From: Arcticibacter sp041902385
GTDB lineage: Bacteria > Bacteroidota > Bacteroidia > Sphingobacteriales > Sphingobacteriaceae
Assembly (NCBI RefSeq): GCF_041902385.1
Contig: NZ_CP169244.1
Coordinates: 1,488,001 to 1,552,000 of the forward strand
Reading direction: 5' to 3'
DNA: 64,000 bases
Below the pieces are notes generated by a model that ran no database searches, was not told the origin of the DNA, and saw only the letters and a program-made list of their open reading frames with translations. Both the position numbers and the translations under genes were made by a program. Below, piece by piece: positions 36,487-45,175 of the stretch (position 1 is the first letter of the stretch; every line of letters starts with the position of its first letter).

Positions 36487-36511
36487 TATATTTATGATAA
36501 TCATTAATTTA
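36487..36511 (+). promoter_or_regulatory. -7-like box plus conserved SusC leader motif (pair 4)
   Basis: TATATTTA (36487-36494) is followed after four bases by AATCATTAATTTA (36499-36511), which ends ten bases before the SusC ATG, as before pair 2. Confidence 0.45.
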
Positions 36512-36521
36512 AAAAGGACAT

Positions 36522-39500
36522 ATGAAAGCACGTTTATCGTTTTTCGTGTTCCTGTGGCTTGTTGCATCTATCACTATGGCCCAGGAACGCACTGTAACGG
36601 GTACGGTTAAAGGTAGGGACGATGGTTTACCTCTCCCCGGAGTGAGCATCAGGCTGAAAGGCACACCTATCGGTACCCAAACCGGGCCTAATGGCCAGTT
36701 TTCTCTCAAAGTTCCCGGTAATAACTCTGTTCTGGTTATTTCCTACGTTGGTTATACAGCTCAACAAGTGACTGTAGGTGCAAAATCAACGATTGAAGTT
36801 CTCCTGAGTGCCGATGCTACACAGCTCGGCGAAGTAGTGGTTACGGCTCTTGGCGTCCAGCGTAACAAGAATGAACTGCCTTATGCAGCGCAGCAAGTGG
36901 GCGGAGAAGAGGTAACCAGGAATAGAGGGAGTAACTTCGTGAACTCTCTCTCCGGTAAGGTGGCGGGTCTTGACATCCGCCAGGGAAACAACTTGGGCGG
37001 TTCCACCAACGTTGTGATCCGCGGTTACAAATCCATAACGGGAAATAACCAGGCTCTTTACGTCATCGACGGTGTGCCCGTAGGAAACATCACGAATAGC
37101 AGTGGAACGACCAATACCAATGACACTCAGATGGGACGGGGCGGATACGACTACGGTAATCCTATTTCCGACATCAATCCCGACGATATTGAATCTATAA
37201 ACGTCCTGAAAGGCGCCGCTGCGACAGCTCTTTATGGCTCAAGGGCAGCGAATGGCGTGATCCTTATTACCACCAAGAAGGGTCGTAAGAACTCGATGAG
37301 CGTTGTAGTGAATAGCGGCGTTACCTTTGGCACTATTGACAAAAGTACTTTTCCAACTTATCAGAAGCAGTATGGAGCGGGATACTCAAGGTACGACTAT
37401 CCATCTCCCGACGGTCGTTTTCTCTACCGGGATGTGAATGGAGATGGAAAGCCGGACCTTATCACGCCCTTTTCTGAGGATGCTTCTTATGGAGCTGCCT
37501 TTGATCCAAACCTGCTGGTATATCAGTGGAACGCGTTCGATCCCTTCTCGCCTACTTATCAGACCCCAACACCGTGGGTGGCTGCAGAACACGGTCCCGA
37601 GTATCTGTACGAGACAGCAGTGTCTTCCAATCAGAATATCACGGTCGCCGGAGGAGGAGAGACAGGGACTTTCAAAATTGGCTATACACGCAATGATGAT
37701 AAGGGAGTTTTGCCAAATAGCAAGCTGACTAAAGACATGTTCAATCTGGCTGCCTCCTATAATCTGACTAAGAACCTGACCGCTAATGCGGATGTTAATT
37801 ACTCCAACACTGCAGGTCTGGGGAGGTACGGTACCGGCTATAGCGGGCTTAATCCTAACCAGGCGTTCAGGCAGTGGTTCCAGACCAATGTCGACCTGAA
37901 AGAGCTTAAAGATGCTTACTTCCGAAAAAGACAGAATATTACATGGAACTGGACTAGTCCCACTAATCTGACTCCTATTTATACCGATAACCCCTACTGG
38001 ACACGATACGAGAACTATGAAAATGACTCAAGGAACCGGTACTTCGGATATGCAAGCTTAAGCTGGAAGCCCCTGGAGTGGTTTGATGTATTAGGCCGTG
38101 TTTCTATTGATGGATCTGAAGAATTTCAGGAAGAGCGTATCGCTGTCGGAAGTGCCGACGTAGCGGAATATTCTCGCTACAATCGCCGGTCAAAAGAAAT
38201 GAACTTTGACCTGCTCCTGAACTTCAACAAGAATATTACGTCTGACCTGTCATTTAAGGGATTGCTGGGGAGTAATATTAGAAGGAACTATTGGTCAAGC
38301 ATTTCTGCCGCAACTAACGGTGGTCTGGTTATTCCTAAACTCTATTCTCTTAACAACTCTGTGAGTTCAATTATTCCGCCGACAGAGAATGACGTAAGTA
38401 TCGGTGTCGATGGTGTTTTTGCGGGCGCTACTTTTGGGTATAAAGAGATGGTGTTCCTGGATTTGACGGCCAGAAATGACGTCTCCACGACCTTGCCATC
38501 GAATAATAACTCTTTCTTTTATCCCGCTATCTCAGGTAGTTTTATTTTTTCAAAGCTGCTCACTAATACTCCCTGGCTGTCTAACGGTAAATTTCGCTTA
38601 AACTATGCAGAGGTCGGAAATGACGCGCAGGCTTTTGCTGTCTACGACATATATGATAAGCCAACAGGGATGGAAGGTGCTCCTATCTTCTCTCTGCCGA
38701 GTACAAAAAACAACTCTGCCTTAAAGCCTGAGCGGACAAAGAGTATCGAGACCGGGGTTGAAGCTGACTTCCTCGACAGCCGGGTAGGGCTTTCATTTAC
38801 CTGGTACAAGACGAATACGCTTGATCAGATTATGCCGGTCTCTGTCAGTGCAGCAACTGGCTATACTACTAAATACGTCAACGCGGGAGAAATCAGGAAT
38901 ATAGGAACGGAGCTCACTCTGTACTTTACTCCATTCAGATCACGCGATTTCTCCTGGACTACCAATGTCAACTTTGCACGTAACCGCAACAAGGTGCTCT
39001 CCTTGTATCAGGGAGTAGCAAATATTCCTCTTTTCCCGGTAGGCTTTACCAGTCTCGGGGGAGGTGTCACTGTAAATGCAACTGTTGGACACCCAATGGG
39101 AATTATCCGGGGAACCGGATATGTATACCATCCTGAAAATGGCCAGCCGATGGTGAATGACCAGGGTTACTACATGGCGGGTCCTTCTACCGACATTATC
39201 GGCGATCCTAATCCAGACTGGACAGGGGGTGTGAACAACTCGTTCAGGTACAAAAGCTTCGGTCTGAACTTCCTGATTGATGTCAGGAAAGGCGGTGACA
39301 TTTGGTCGCTCGACCAGTGGTACGGCCAAGGTACCGGACTCTATCCTAACACAGCGGGACTGAACGACCTTGGTAATCCTTCTCGCCTCCCGGTAAGCGA
39401 AGGAGGAGGGGTGATCCTGCCTGGTGTGAAACAAGATGGTTCTCCCAACGACATCCGCGTAGAGAATTACGACAGCAATATCAGTCCGTTTGGATATCCT

Positions 39501-39779
39501 AACAATCCGCCGCGAGCTACAGCCATCTATGATGGAAGCTTCGTAAAGCTTCGGGAGGTTGCACTGAGGTACAGTTTGCCGGATAAGCTCATCTCCAAAA
39601 TCAGACCGTTCAAGGGTATTGATGTCTCGCTGATAGGACGAAACTTATGGATCATTCACAAGAACCTTCCTTATGCAGATCCTGAAGATGCCTTAAGTTC
39701 CGGTAATATCCGTGGTTACCAGAGCGGGTCTTATCCTGCTGTCAGAACTTACGGGTTTAATGTAAGATTTACTTTATGA
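36522..39779 (+). CDS. SusC/RagA family TonB-linked outer-membrane protein (pair 4)
   Basis: A 1085-residue importer. The signal peptide ends at SITMAQ (about 21). The regulatory-like domain has PLPGVSIRLKGTPIGTQTG, and EVVVTALG marks the TonB-box region. The plug has SLSGKVAGLDI, VVIRGYKSITG, LYVIDGVPVGN and VLKGAAATALYGSRAANGVILITTKKG. The barrel ends YGFNVRFTL. The stop overlaps the first possible ATG of the SusD gene (ATGA at 39776), a tighter coupling than in the other pairs. Confidence 0.95.
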   Translation: MKARLSFFVFLWLVASITMAQERTVTGTVKGRDDGLPLPGVSIRLKGTPIGTQTGPNGQFSLKVPGNNSVLVISYVGYTAQQVTVGAKSTIEVLLSADATQLGEVVVTALGVQRNKNELPYAAQQVGGEEVTRNRGSNFVNSLSGKVAGLDIRQGNNLGGSTNVVIRGYKSITGNNQALYVIDGVPVGNITNSSGTTNTNDTQMGRGGYDYGNPISDINPDDIESINVLKGAAATALYGSRAANGVILITTKKGRKNSMSVVVNSGVTFGTIDKSTFPTYQKQYGAGYSRYDYPSPDGRFLYRDVNGDGKPDLITPFSEDASYGAAFDPNLLVYQWNAFDPFSPTYQTPTPWVAAEHGPEYLYETAVSSNQNITVAGGGETGTFKIGYTRNDDKGVLPNSKLTKDMFNLAASYNLTKNLTANADVNYSNTAGLGRYGTGYSGLNPNQAFRQWFQTNVDLKELKDAYFRKRQNITWNWTSPTNLTPIYTDNPYWTRYENYENDSRNRYFGYASLSWKPLEWFDVLGRVSIDGSEEFQEERIAVGSADVAEYSRYNRRSKEMNFDLLLNFNKNITSDLSFKGLLGSNIRRNYWSSISAATNGGLVIPKLYSLNNSVSSIIPPTENDVSIGVDGVFAGATFGYKEMVFLDLTARNDVSTTLPSNNNSFFYPAISGSFIFSKLLTNTPWLSNGKFRLNYAEVGNDAQAFAVYDIYDKPTGMEGAPIFSLPSTKNNSALKPERTKSIETGVEADFLDSRVGLSFTWYKTNTLDQIMPVSVSAATGYTTKYVNAGEIRNIGTELTLYFTPFRSRDFSWTTNVNFARNRNKVLSLYQGVANIPLFPVGFTSLGGGVTVNATVGHPMGIIRGTGYVYHPENGQPMVNDQGYYMAGPSTDIIGDPNPDWTGGVNNSFRYKSFGLNFLIDVRKGGDIWSLDQWYGQGTGLYPNTAGLNDLGNPSRLPVSEGGGVILPGVKQDGSPNDIRVENYDSNISPFGYPNNPPRATAIYDGSFVKLREVALRYSLPDKLISKIRPFKGIDVSLIGRNLWIIHKNLPYADPEDALSSGNIRGYQSGSYPAVRTYGFNVRFTL

Positions 39780-39790
39780 GAATGTTTGAT

Positions 39791-41233
39791 ATGAAAAGAT
39801 ATGCTATAGTACTTATTCTTCCATTGATGTTCCTGGCATCTTGTGTCAAATCTCTGGATGACTATAATATTGATAAAAAGAAGCCCTCACAGGTTCCTCC
39901 ATCAGGCTTATTTACCGGTGCCATTCTTAACTTGACGGACATTATTACCAATCCAAACGTGAATGTTAATTCCACGAGGTATTTTGTCCAATACTGGACC
40001 ACTACAACCTATCTGGATGAACCGCGCTATAACCTCACGGCAAGAACGATTCCTCTTGCCCAATGGCAGGCTATCTACCGAGATGTGCTTACTGACCTTA
40101 ACGAGGCTAAAAGACTGGTACAGGCCGATCAGACTTTAACAGAACCCGAGAGGAATAACCGCACCGCACAAATAGAAGTGATGGAGGTCTACGCGTGGTC
40201 TATTCTGGTAACCTCTTTCGGCGATATTCCTTATTCAGAGGCCTTGAAAATTGAAAACTCGCAGCCTAAGTACGATGACGATGCTGTTATCTTTCCTGAT
40301 CTCATGAGGCGGCTAAATGAAGCGATTGCGATGTTTAATGCGGGAGCAGAAGGATTTGATGAAGGGCCGGATGTATTGTACCACGGGGATATCGCACAGT
40401 GGATTAAGTTTGGGAACTCACTGAAGTTGAAACTTGCCCTGGTTATTGCCGATGTTAATTCTTCGGCTGCTTCGGCTGCAGTAAAAGAAGCGGCTCCTAA
40501 CGTGTTCTCGAGCAGTGAGGACAACGCCATTTTCCCCTATGAGGGAGCAACGCCGAATAACAATCCAATGGCTGATGAGATGAATCCGGCGTTAACGAGC
40601 CGCAAAGATTTTCTTCCGGCAAATACGTTCGTTAATGCATTAAATGCTTTAAATGATCCCCGGAGGTCGAAATTCTTTGAGGATAATATCGACGGCGGTT
40701 ATGTAGGAGGAAATTACGGATTCACCAATACGTATGATTCCTACACTCATTTCAATCCGGAGACGTACAGACTTGATGCACCAGGTCCGCTGATGACCTA
40801 CTCTGAGGTGGAATTTTATCTGGCAGAAGCTGTTGAAAGAGGCTTTATTACAGGCTCGGCTGCCGACCACTACAACAAGGGCGTCACGGCGTCGATCATG
40901 GAGTGGGGCGGAACGTCAACAGAAGCGCAGACATACCTTGCACAGCCGTCTGTAGCGTATGCAACAGCTCCTGGCAACTGGCAGCGTAAGATCGGCACGC
41001 AGGCGTGGATCTCTTTCTTCAACCGGGGGTACGAAGGCTGGCTCGAATGGAGACGCCTTAATTATCCTGTATTATCACCTCCCACAGGCGGGAATGCTCC
41101 TGCTGGCCTCTCTATTCCTGTCCGCCTTATTTATCCGCCGACAGAGAGCAGCTTAAACGCCAATTACGGCGCAGCAGCGCAGGCGATAGGGGGAGATTTA
41201 GTTACCACCAAGTTGTTCTGGGATGTTAATTAA
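39791..41233 (+). CDS. SusD/RagB family lipoprotein, SusD-like_2 type (pair 4)
   Basis: About 480 residues from ATG 39791 (MKRYAIV), which gives a clean lipoprotein signal with LASC; ATG 39776 is an in-frame alternative overlapping the SusC stop and would add five residues. SusD-like_2 features: TSFGDIPYSEALK, GDIAQWIKFGNSLKLKLAL, TYSEVEFYLAEAVERG and WISFFNRGYEGWLEWRRLNYP. The paralogous pair 2 protein has the same order of blocks. It overlaps nothing downstream except the earliest possible start of the next lipoprotein gene. Confidence 0.92.
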   Translation: MKRYAIVLILPLMFLASCVKSLDDYNIDKKKPSQVPPSGLFTGAILNLTDIITNPNVNVNSTRYFVQYWTTTTYLDEPRYNLTARTIPLAQWQAIYRDVLTDLNEAKRLVQADQTLTEPERNNRTAQIEVMEVYAWSILVTSFGDIPYSEALKIENSQPKYDDDAVIFPDLMRRLNEAIAMFNAGAEGFDEGPDVLYHGDIAQWIKFGNSLKLKLALVIADVNSSAASAAVKEAAPNVFSSSEDNAIFPYEGATPNNNPMADEMNPALTSRKDFLPANTFVNALNALNDPRRSKFFEDNIDGGYVGGNYGFTNTYDSYTHFNPETYRLDAPGPLMTYSEVEFYLAEAVERGFITGSAADHYNKGVTASIMEWGGTSTEAQTYLAQPSVAYATAPGNWQRKIGTQAWISFFNRGYEGWLEWRRLNYPVLSPPTGGNAPAGLSIPVRLIYPPTESSLNANYGAAAQAIGGDLVTTKLFWDVN

Positions 41234-41255
41234 ACCAGTGTACCTTTCTAAAATT

Positions 41256-41789
41256 ATGACTATGAGAATTTTTAAATTGCAATATAGCCGAACGCTGATG
41301 GTCCTGCTGGCTCTCATTGCCGCTGTCGCATTTACAGGTTGTGAAGATGAAGAAGACGACTTTGTTCCTCAGCCAACCAACTACATCACGTTCTCTCCAA
41401 CATCGCAGAACGTGCCGGTAAATACACAGTCGCTCACCCTGAAGGCAGATCTGAAAGAATTTCAGGGATTAGAAATCAGCAACATCGATCTGTACTTCAT
41501 CGCAAACTCCAATGAGTATACGAAAAGAATTGCAGAGTCTGAAGCTTTTAAAAGGGAAGCCAACGCGAGTTATTTTGGAAACAAATTAAACGTGACTTAC
41601 CAGGGTGAGAAGAAATCAACGGATTTTACTCTGCCGTTTGATCAATATGAAATTACGATCAACGTTCCCTTGAACGTGTACAGGCCAGTGGTAAAAGACT
41701 TCTTTTATGCGGGGATTGAGCTGACCTATTCGAACGGTTCAAAGTACAGGATGACCACACGAGTTGATTTTGTGTCAAATCCTCAATAG
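41256..41789 (+). CDS. Hypothetical lipoprotein, third member of SusCD locus 4
   Basis: 177 residues from ATG 41256 (MTMRIF); an upstream in-frame TTG at 41223 overlaps the SusD end and is less likely. A hydrophobic signal ends in the lipobox AFTGCEDEEDD. The acidic residues right after the cysteine fit the surface-export signal known from Bacteroidota lipoproteins. The rest is beta-rich (YITFSPTSQNVPVN, FDQYEITINVPLNVY), perhaps one immunoglobulin-like domain. I do not recognise the family. Position suggests an accessory surface-binding protein in the role SusE/F play, which is inference only. A perfect terminator follows. Confidence 0.72.
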   Translation: MTMRIFKLQYSRTLMVLLALIAAVAFTGCEDEEDDFVPQPTNYITFSPTSQNVPVNTQSLTLKADLKEFQGLEISNIDLYFIANSNEYTKRIAESEAFKREANASYFGNKLNVTYQGEKKSTDFTLPFDQYEITINVPLNVYRPVVKDFFYAGIELTYSNGSKYRMTTRVDFVSNPQ

Positions 41790-41800
41790 AAAAATGATGA

Positions 41801-41831
41801 ATAAAATACCCTGATCAACAGGGTATTTTAT
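41801..41831. terminator. Perfect 13-bp hairpin terminator after locus 4
   Basis: The arms 41801-41813 (ATAAAATACCCTG) and 41819-41831 are exact reverse complements around a five-base loop. It closes the SusCD locus 4 transcript. Confidence 0.85.
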
Positions 41832-41897
41832 ATGTTCTATCTAAATTAAAGCAGGCCCCCCATGGGCTTGCTTTTTTGCTGATATTAACGGGCGGAA

Positions 41898-42794
41898 TTA
41901 AGAAAACGATACAGTAGTCGTCTTTTCTGATACAAACAGATCTACTTCACTGCCAAGTCTCAGTGAGTAATTGTCGGGAATGTGGCCAGCCGGAAAGTCA
42001 AAGCAGACAGGGTAGCTGTATTCTTTAACCAGATTCATCACAATTTCCGGTATCGACTCTCCAAACGGAATTGCATTGTCTTTTACGTCAGTAAAGCCGC
42101 CTACGATCAGTCCTCTCAGTTGTGAGAGCTTCCCTGCTCGTTTCAGCTGCCAGAGCATCCGGTCTATTGAGTACAGGTATTCGCCCACATCCTCAATGAA
42201 AAGGATCTTGTCATGATAGTCCATCTGCGAAACCGAGCCGGTCATAATTACCAGCAGGGTGAGGTTCCCTCCTATCAGAATTCCGCTTGCCTGTCCTGCT
42301 CGTCCTGTTGTCTGAGGCTGGTACTCGTACCGGAGCTTTTCTCCGAACAAGGCGCTCCTGAGAGAATCAAGGGATGGCTTGGTGGCGTCGGGTACATTAA
42401 GCGGCATCTGCCCGTGAATGGTCTGCACCTGGCAGCATGCGTGCAGGTGACTATGGAGGACGGTAATGTCGCTAAAGCCGACGAGCCATTTGGGTGACTT
42501 TACAAATCCTGCCAGATCGAGCTGGTCAACGATGCGGATCGTTCCGTAGCCGCCGCGCGCAGCAACGATCGCCTTTATCGACGGGTCATCGAGGAAGCGT
42601 TGAAGGTCTTTGGCCCTTAGCTCATCGGTGCCGGCAAACTGGTGGTGCGAGGCGTGCACCGTATCTCCCAGGACTACTTCGAGCCCCCAGGAGCTTAACA
42701 GGTCAATGGCCGTGCTTATATCAGATGGGAGGCTCTTTCCTGGACAAGTGATAGCAATCCGGTCGCCTTTTTGCAGATATGGCGGTGTAATCAT
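41898..42794 (-). CDS. LD-carboxypeptidase (peptidase family S66)
   Basis: A 298-residue serine peptidase of the LdcA type, which trims the terminal D-alanine from murein tetrapeptides in recycling. The N-terminus has ITPPYLQKGDRIAITCPG, then AARGGYGTIRIVDQLD and WLVGFSDITVLHSHL with the nucleophile serine near residue 108. The catalytic glutamate (FIEDVGEYLYSIDRML) and histidine (CFDFPAGHIPDNY) are present. No signal peptide, so it is cytoplasmic. It is divergent from metG with 87 bases between them. Confidence 0.93.
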   Translation of the reverse strand: MITPPYLQKGDRIAITCPGKSLPSDISTAIDLLSSWGLEVVLGDTVHASHHQFAGTDELRAKDLQRFLDDPSIKAIVAARGGYGTIRIVDQLDLAGFVKSPKWLVGFSDITVLHSHLHACCQVQTIHGQMPLNVPDATKPSLDSLRSALFGEKLRYEYQPQTTGRAGQASGILIGGNLTLLVIMTGSVSQMDYHDKILFIEDVGEYLYSIDRMLWQLKRAGKLSQLRGLIVGGFTDVKDNAIPFGESIPEIVMNLVKEYSYPVCFDFPAGHIPDNYSLRLGSEVDLFVSEKTTTVSFS

Positions 42795-42847
42795 GTGCAG
42801 TAATCATTAAAGCTCGAAAGTTAAGGGTTTTTTTCATGCTCAATCTG

Positions 42848-42869
42848 TATCTTTGAACGGTTATCCACA
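42848..42869 (+). promoter_or_regulatory. metG promoter box with consensus DnaA box
   Basis: TATCTTTG at 42848-42855 is an exact -7 box. TTATCCACA at 42861-42869 is the strict DnaA-box consensus and lies at the expected transcription start, 12 bases before the metG ATG. Confidence 0.5.
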
Positions 42870-42881
42870 ATCGATTTTTGA

Positions 42882-44941
42882 ATGTCTGAACTAGATAATT
42901 TTAAAAGATATACAATTACGTCCGCGTTGCCTTATGCAAACGGGCCCCTTCATATTGGTCACCTTGCCGGAGCCTATATTCCGGCTGATATTTTTGTACG
43001 CCATCTTCGTCTGCGGAAGAAAGATGTAGTATGGGTCTGCGGATCCGATGAGCACGGTGCTGCCATTACCATTAAAGCAAAGAAGGAGGGTACCACTCCC
43101 CAGCAGATCATTGACAAGTATCACGAGCAGATAAAAGACAGCTTTGAGCGCTTTGGCATCGCCTTCGACATTTATCACCGCACTTCTTCTGCTATTCATC
43201 ACGATCTTTCTCAGGAGTTCTTTCTGAACCTCTACGAGAAGGGGGAGTTCATTGAGAAGGAATCGGAACAATATTACGATGCCGAATACGATCAGTTCCT
43301 GGCCGACCGCTATATCATCGGAACGTGCCCTAACTGTGGAAACGACGGTGCCTATGGCGATCAGTGCGAGAAATGCGGTACTTCACTCAGTCCGACCGAT
43401 TTGATCAATCCGAAATCTACGCTGAGTGGAAAGACGCCTGAGCTGAAACTGACGAAGCACTGGTACCTTCCTCTCGACAAGTATCAGCCCTGGCTGGAGG
43501 AATGGCTGCTTGAAGGCAAAAAAATAAATGGAAGACGAACGTATACGGGCAGTGCAGTTCCTGGCTTAAGGCAGGCCTTCAGCCCCGCTCCATGACCAGA
43601 GACTTGGACTGGGGTATCGATGTGCCGCTTGAAGAAGCAAAAGGCAAGAAATTGTATGTGTGGCTCGATGCGCCAATCGGTTATATCTCTGCTACCAAGC
43701 AGTGGGCTCTGGATCATAACAAAGACTGGCAGCTTTACTGGAAGAAACAGGCAAACGAAGAGGATGACTCTTGTCTGATCCACTTCATTGGCAAGGATAA
43801 TATCGTATTTCACTGTATCACCTTCCCATCCATTCTGCATGCGCACGGCGAGTATATCCTTCCGCAAAACGTGCCGGCTAATGAGTTCCTGAACCTGGAG
43901 GGCGACAAACTTTCTACTTCGCGGAACCACGCGGTATGGCTGCATGAATATTTGGAGGAGTTCCCCGGAAAGCGGGACGAACTGCGATATGTTCTTACTT
44001 CAATCCTTCCGGAGACATCAGATAGCGAGTTTACCTGGAAGGACTATCAGGCGCGGGTAAATAATGAGCTTGTTGCCATCCTCGGAAATTTCGTGAATCG
44101 TGTGATGATTCTCATGCATAAGTATTATGAGGGGAAACTGAGCGGCACTACTGCCTTTACAGACGAGGTGCTAAAGGGGCAGGTTGATAAAGCATACGGA
44201 GCAATAGCTGAGGGTATAGAGAATTATAAATTCAGGCAGGCGCTTTCCGAACTGATGGATGTGGCGAGACTTGGGAACAAGTACCTCACTGATAAAGAGC
44301 CGTGGAAGACGTTTAAGACCGATCCTGAGGGCACCCGGGAAGTGCTGCAAAACTGTGTGCAGATCATTGCACACCTGGGCGTACTGGCCCAGCCATTCCT
44401 TCCGGATGCTTCCGGCAAGATCTTCTCCATGTTGAACCTTCCTTCAGACGGTCTTGCCTATGGTGAGAAGATCCGTTTTGCGGAGGGACATCAGCTGAAT
44501 CAGGCAGAGCTGCTGTTTGAAAAAGTGGAAGATGCGGTGATCGAGAGGCAGCTGGAGAAACTTAGCCGCGCTAAAGAAGTGGTAGCTGCGCCGGCAGAAG
44601 CGGCTCCCGCCAAGGAGAATGTAAGCTACGACCAGTTCTCAGCCATGGACATCCGGGTGGGAACCATCCTGGCTGCTGAGAAAGTAGCCAAGACAAAGAA
44701 ACTGCTGAAACTGACCATTGACACTGGTATTGACACCAGAACAGTGGTATCAGGTATTGCGGAATATTTTGAGCCGGAAGCTATCATTGGGCAGCAGGTA
44801 AGCATCCTGGTGAACCTTGAGCCAAGGGAAATTAAAGGAATTGTTTCAAAAGGAATGATTTTGATGTCGGAAAATACAGATGGAAAACTTATTTTTGTAA
44901 CTCCGGCAGAAAGCACTGCGAATGGTAGTGTGATCCGCTGA
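42882..44941 (+). pseudogene. metG: Methionyl-tRNA synthetase, interrupted by a 1-base frameshift (probably intact in life)
   Basis: The first segment starts at ATG 42882 and has the class I signature PYANGPLHIGHLAG, the zinc knuckle (CPNCG then CEKCG) and TKHWYLPLDKYQPW. It leaves frame at the A7 run 43517-43523... one more A restores WKTNVYGQCSSWL and joins the second segment, with MTRDLDWGIDVP, KFIGKDN-like HFIGKDNIVFH and the LSTSRNHAVW (KMSKS-equivalent) motif. The C-terminal 110 residues form a tRNA-binding (OB) domain. The repaired protein has about 687 residues. It charges tRNA with methionine and is essential, so a sequencing error is likely. Confidence 0.9.
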
Positions 44942-44948
44942 GGAAGTT

Positions 44949-45020
44949 GGCCCTGTAGTTCAACGGATAGAATAGAAGTTTCCTAAACTTTAGATATGGG
45001 TTCGATTCCCGTCGGGGCTA
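44949..45020 (+). tRNA. tRNA-Arg (anticodon CCT)
   Basis: The acceptor arms GGCCCTG (44949-44955) and CGGGGCT (45013-45019) pair with G-T wobbles at two places, and A45020 is the discriminator. The anticodon arm is GAAGT-TTCCTAA-ACTTT, giving anticodon CCT for AGG codons. The T-arm has ATGGG-TTCGATT-CCCGT. CCA is not fully encoded. It lies eight bases after metG and is followed by a hairpin terminator. Confidence 0.93.
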
Positions 45021-45021
45021 C

Positions 45022-45056
45022 AATCCCGCTTTACGATGAGTAGAGCGGGATTTTTG
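45022..45056 (+). terminator. Terminator after tRNA-Arg
   Basis: Arms AATCCCGCT (45022-45030) and AGCGGGATT (45044-45052) pair perfectly and are followed by TTT. Confidence 0.85.
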
Positions 45057-45131
45057 TTTAAAAAGCGAGTTTAGTGCCCCTCCGAAGGATGCCAAACGCA
45101 GGGTTTGCTTCGATTCCTCTCGCTTCAACTG

Positions 45132-45164
45132 GAGAGAAAAAGTGCAATAATGACTTTTTCTCTC
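45132..45164. terminator. Perfect 12-bp hairpin, probable terminator of the ankyrin operon
   Basis: The arms 45132-45143 (GAGAGAAAAAGT) and 45153-45164 are exact reverse complements with a nine-base loop, 11 bases past the stop of the last ankyrin gene. No T run follows outside the stem, so the terminator role is likely, not certain. Confidence 0.6.
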
Positions 45165-45175
45165 TGAGAATGCAC

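Noticed and set aside
21062..41789. A classical polysaccharide utilisation locus with enzymes
   Set aside because: No glycosidase, lyase, peptidase or PUL regulator is found between the SusCD pairs, so a substrate cannot be assigned.
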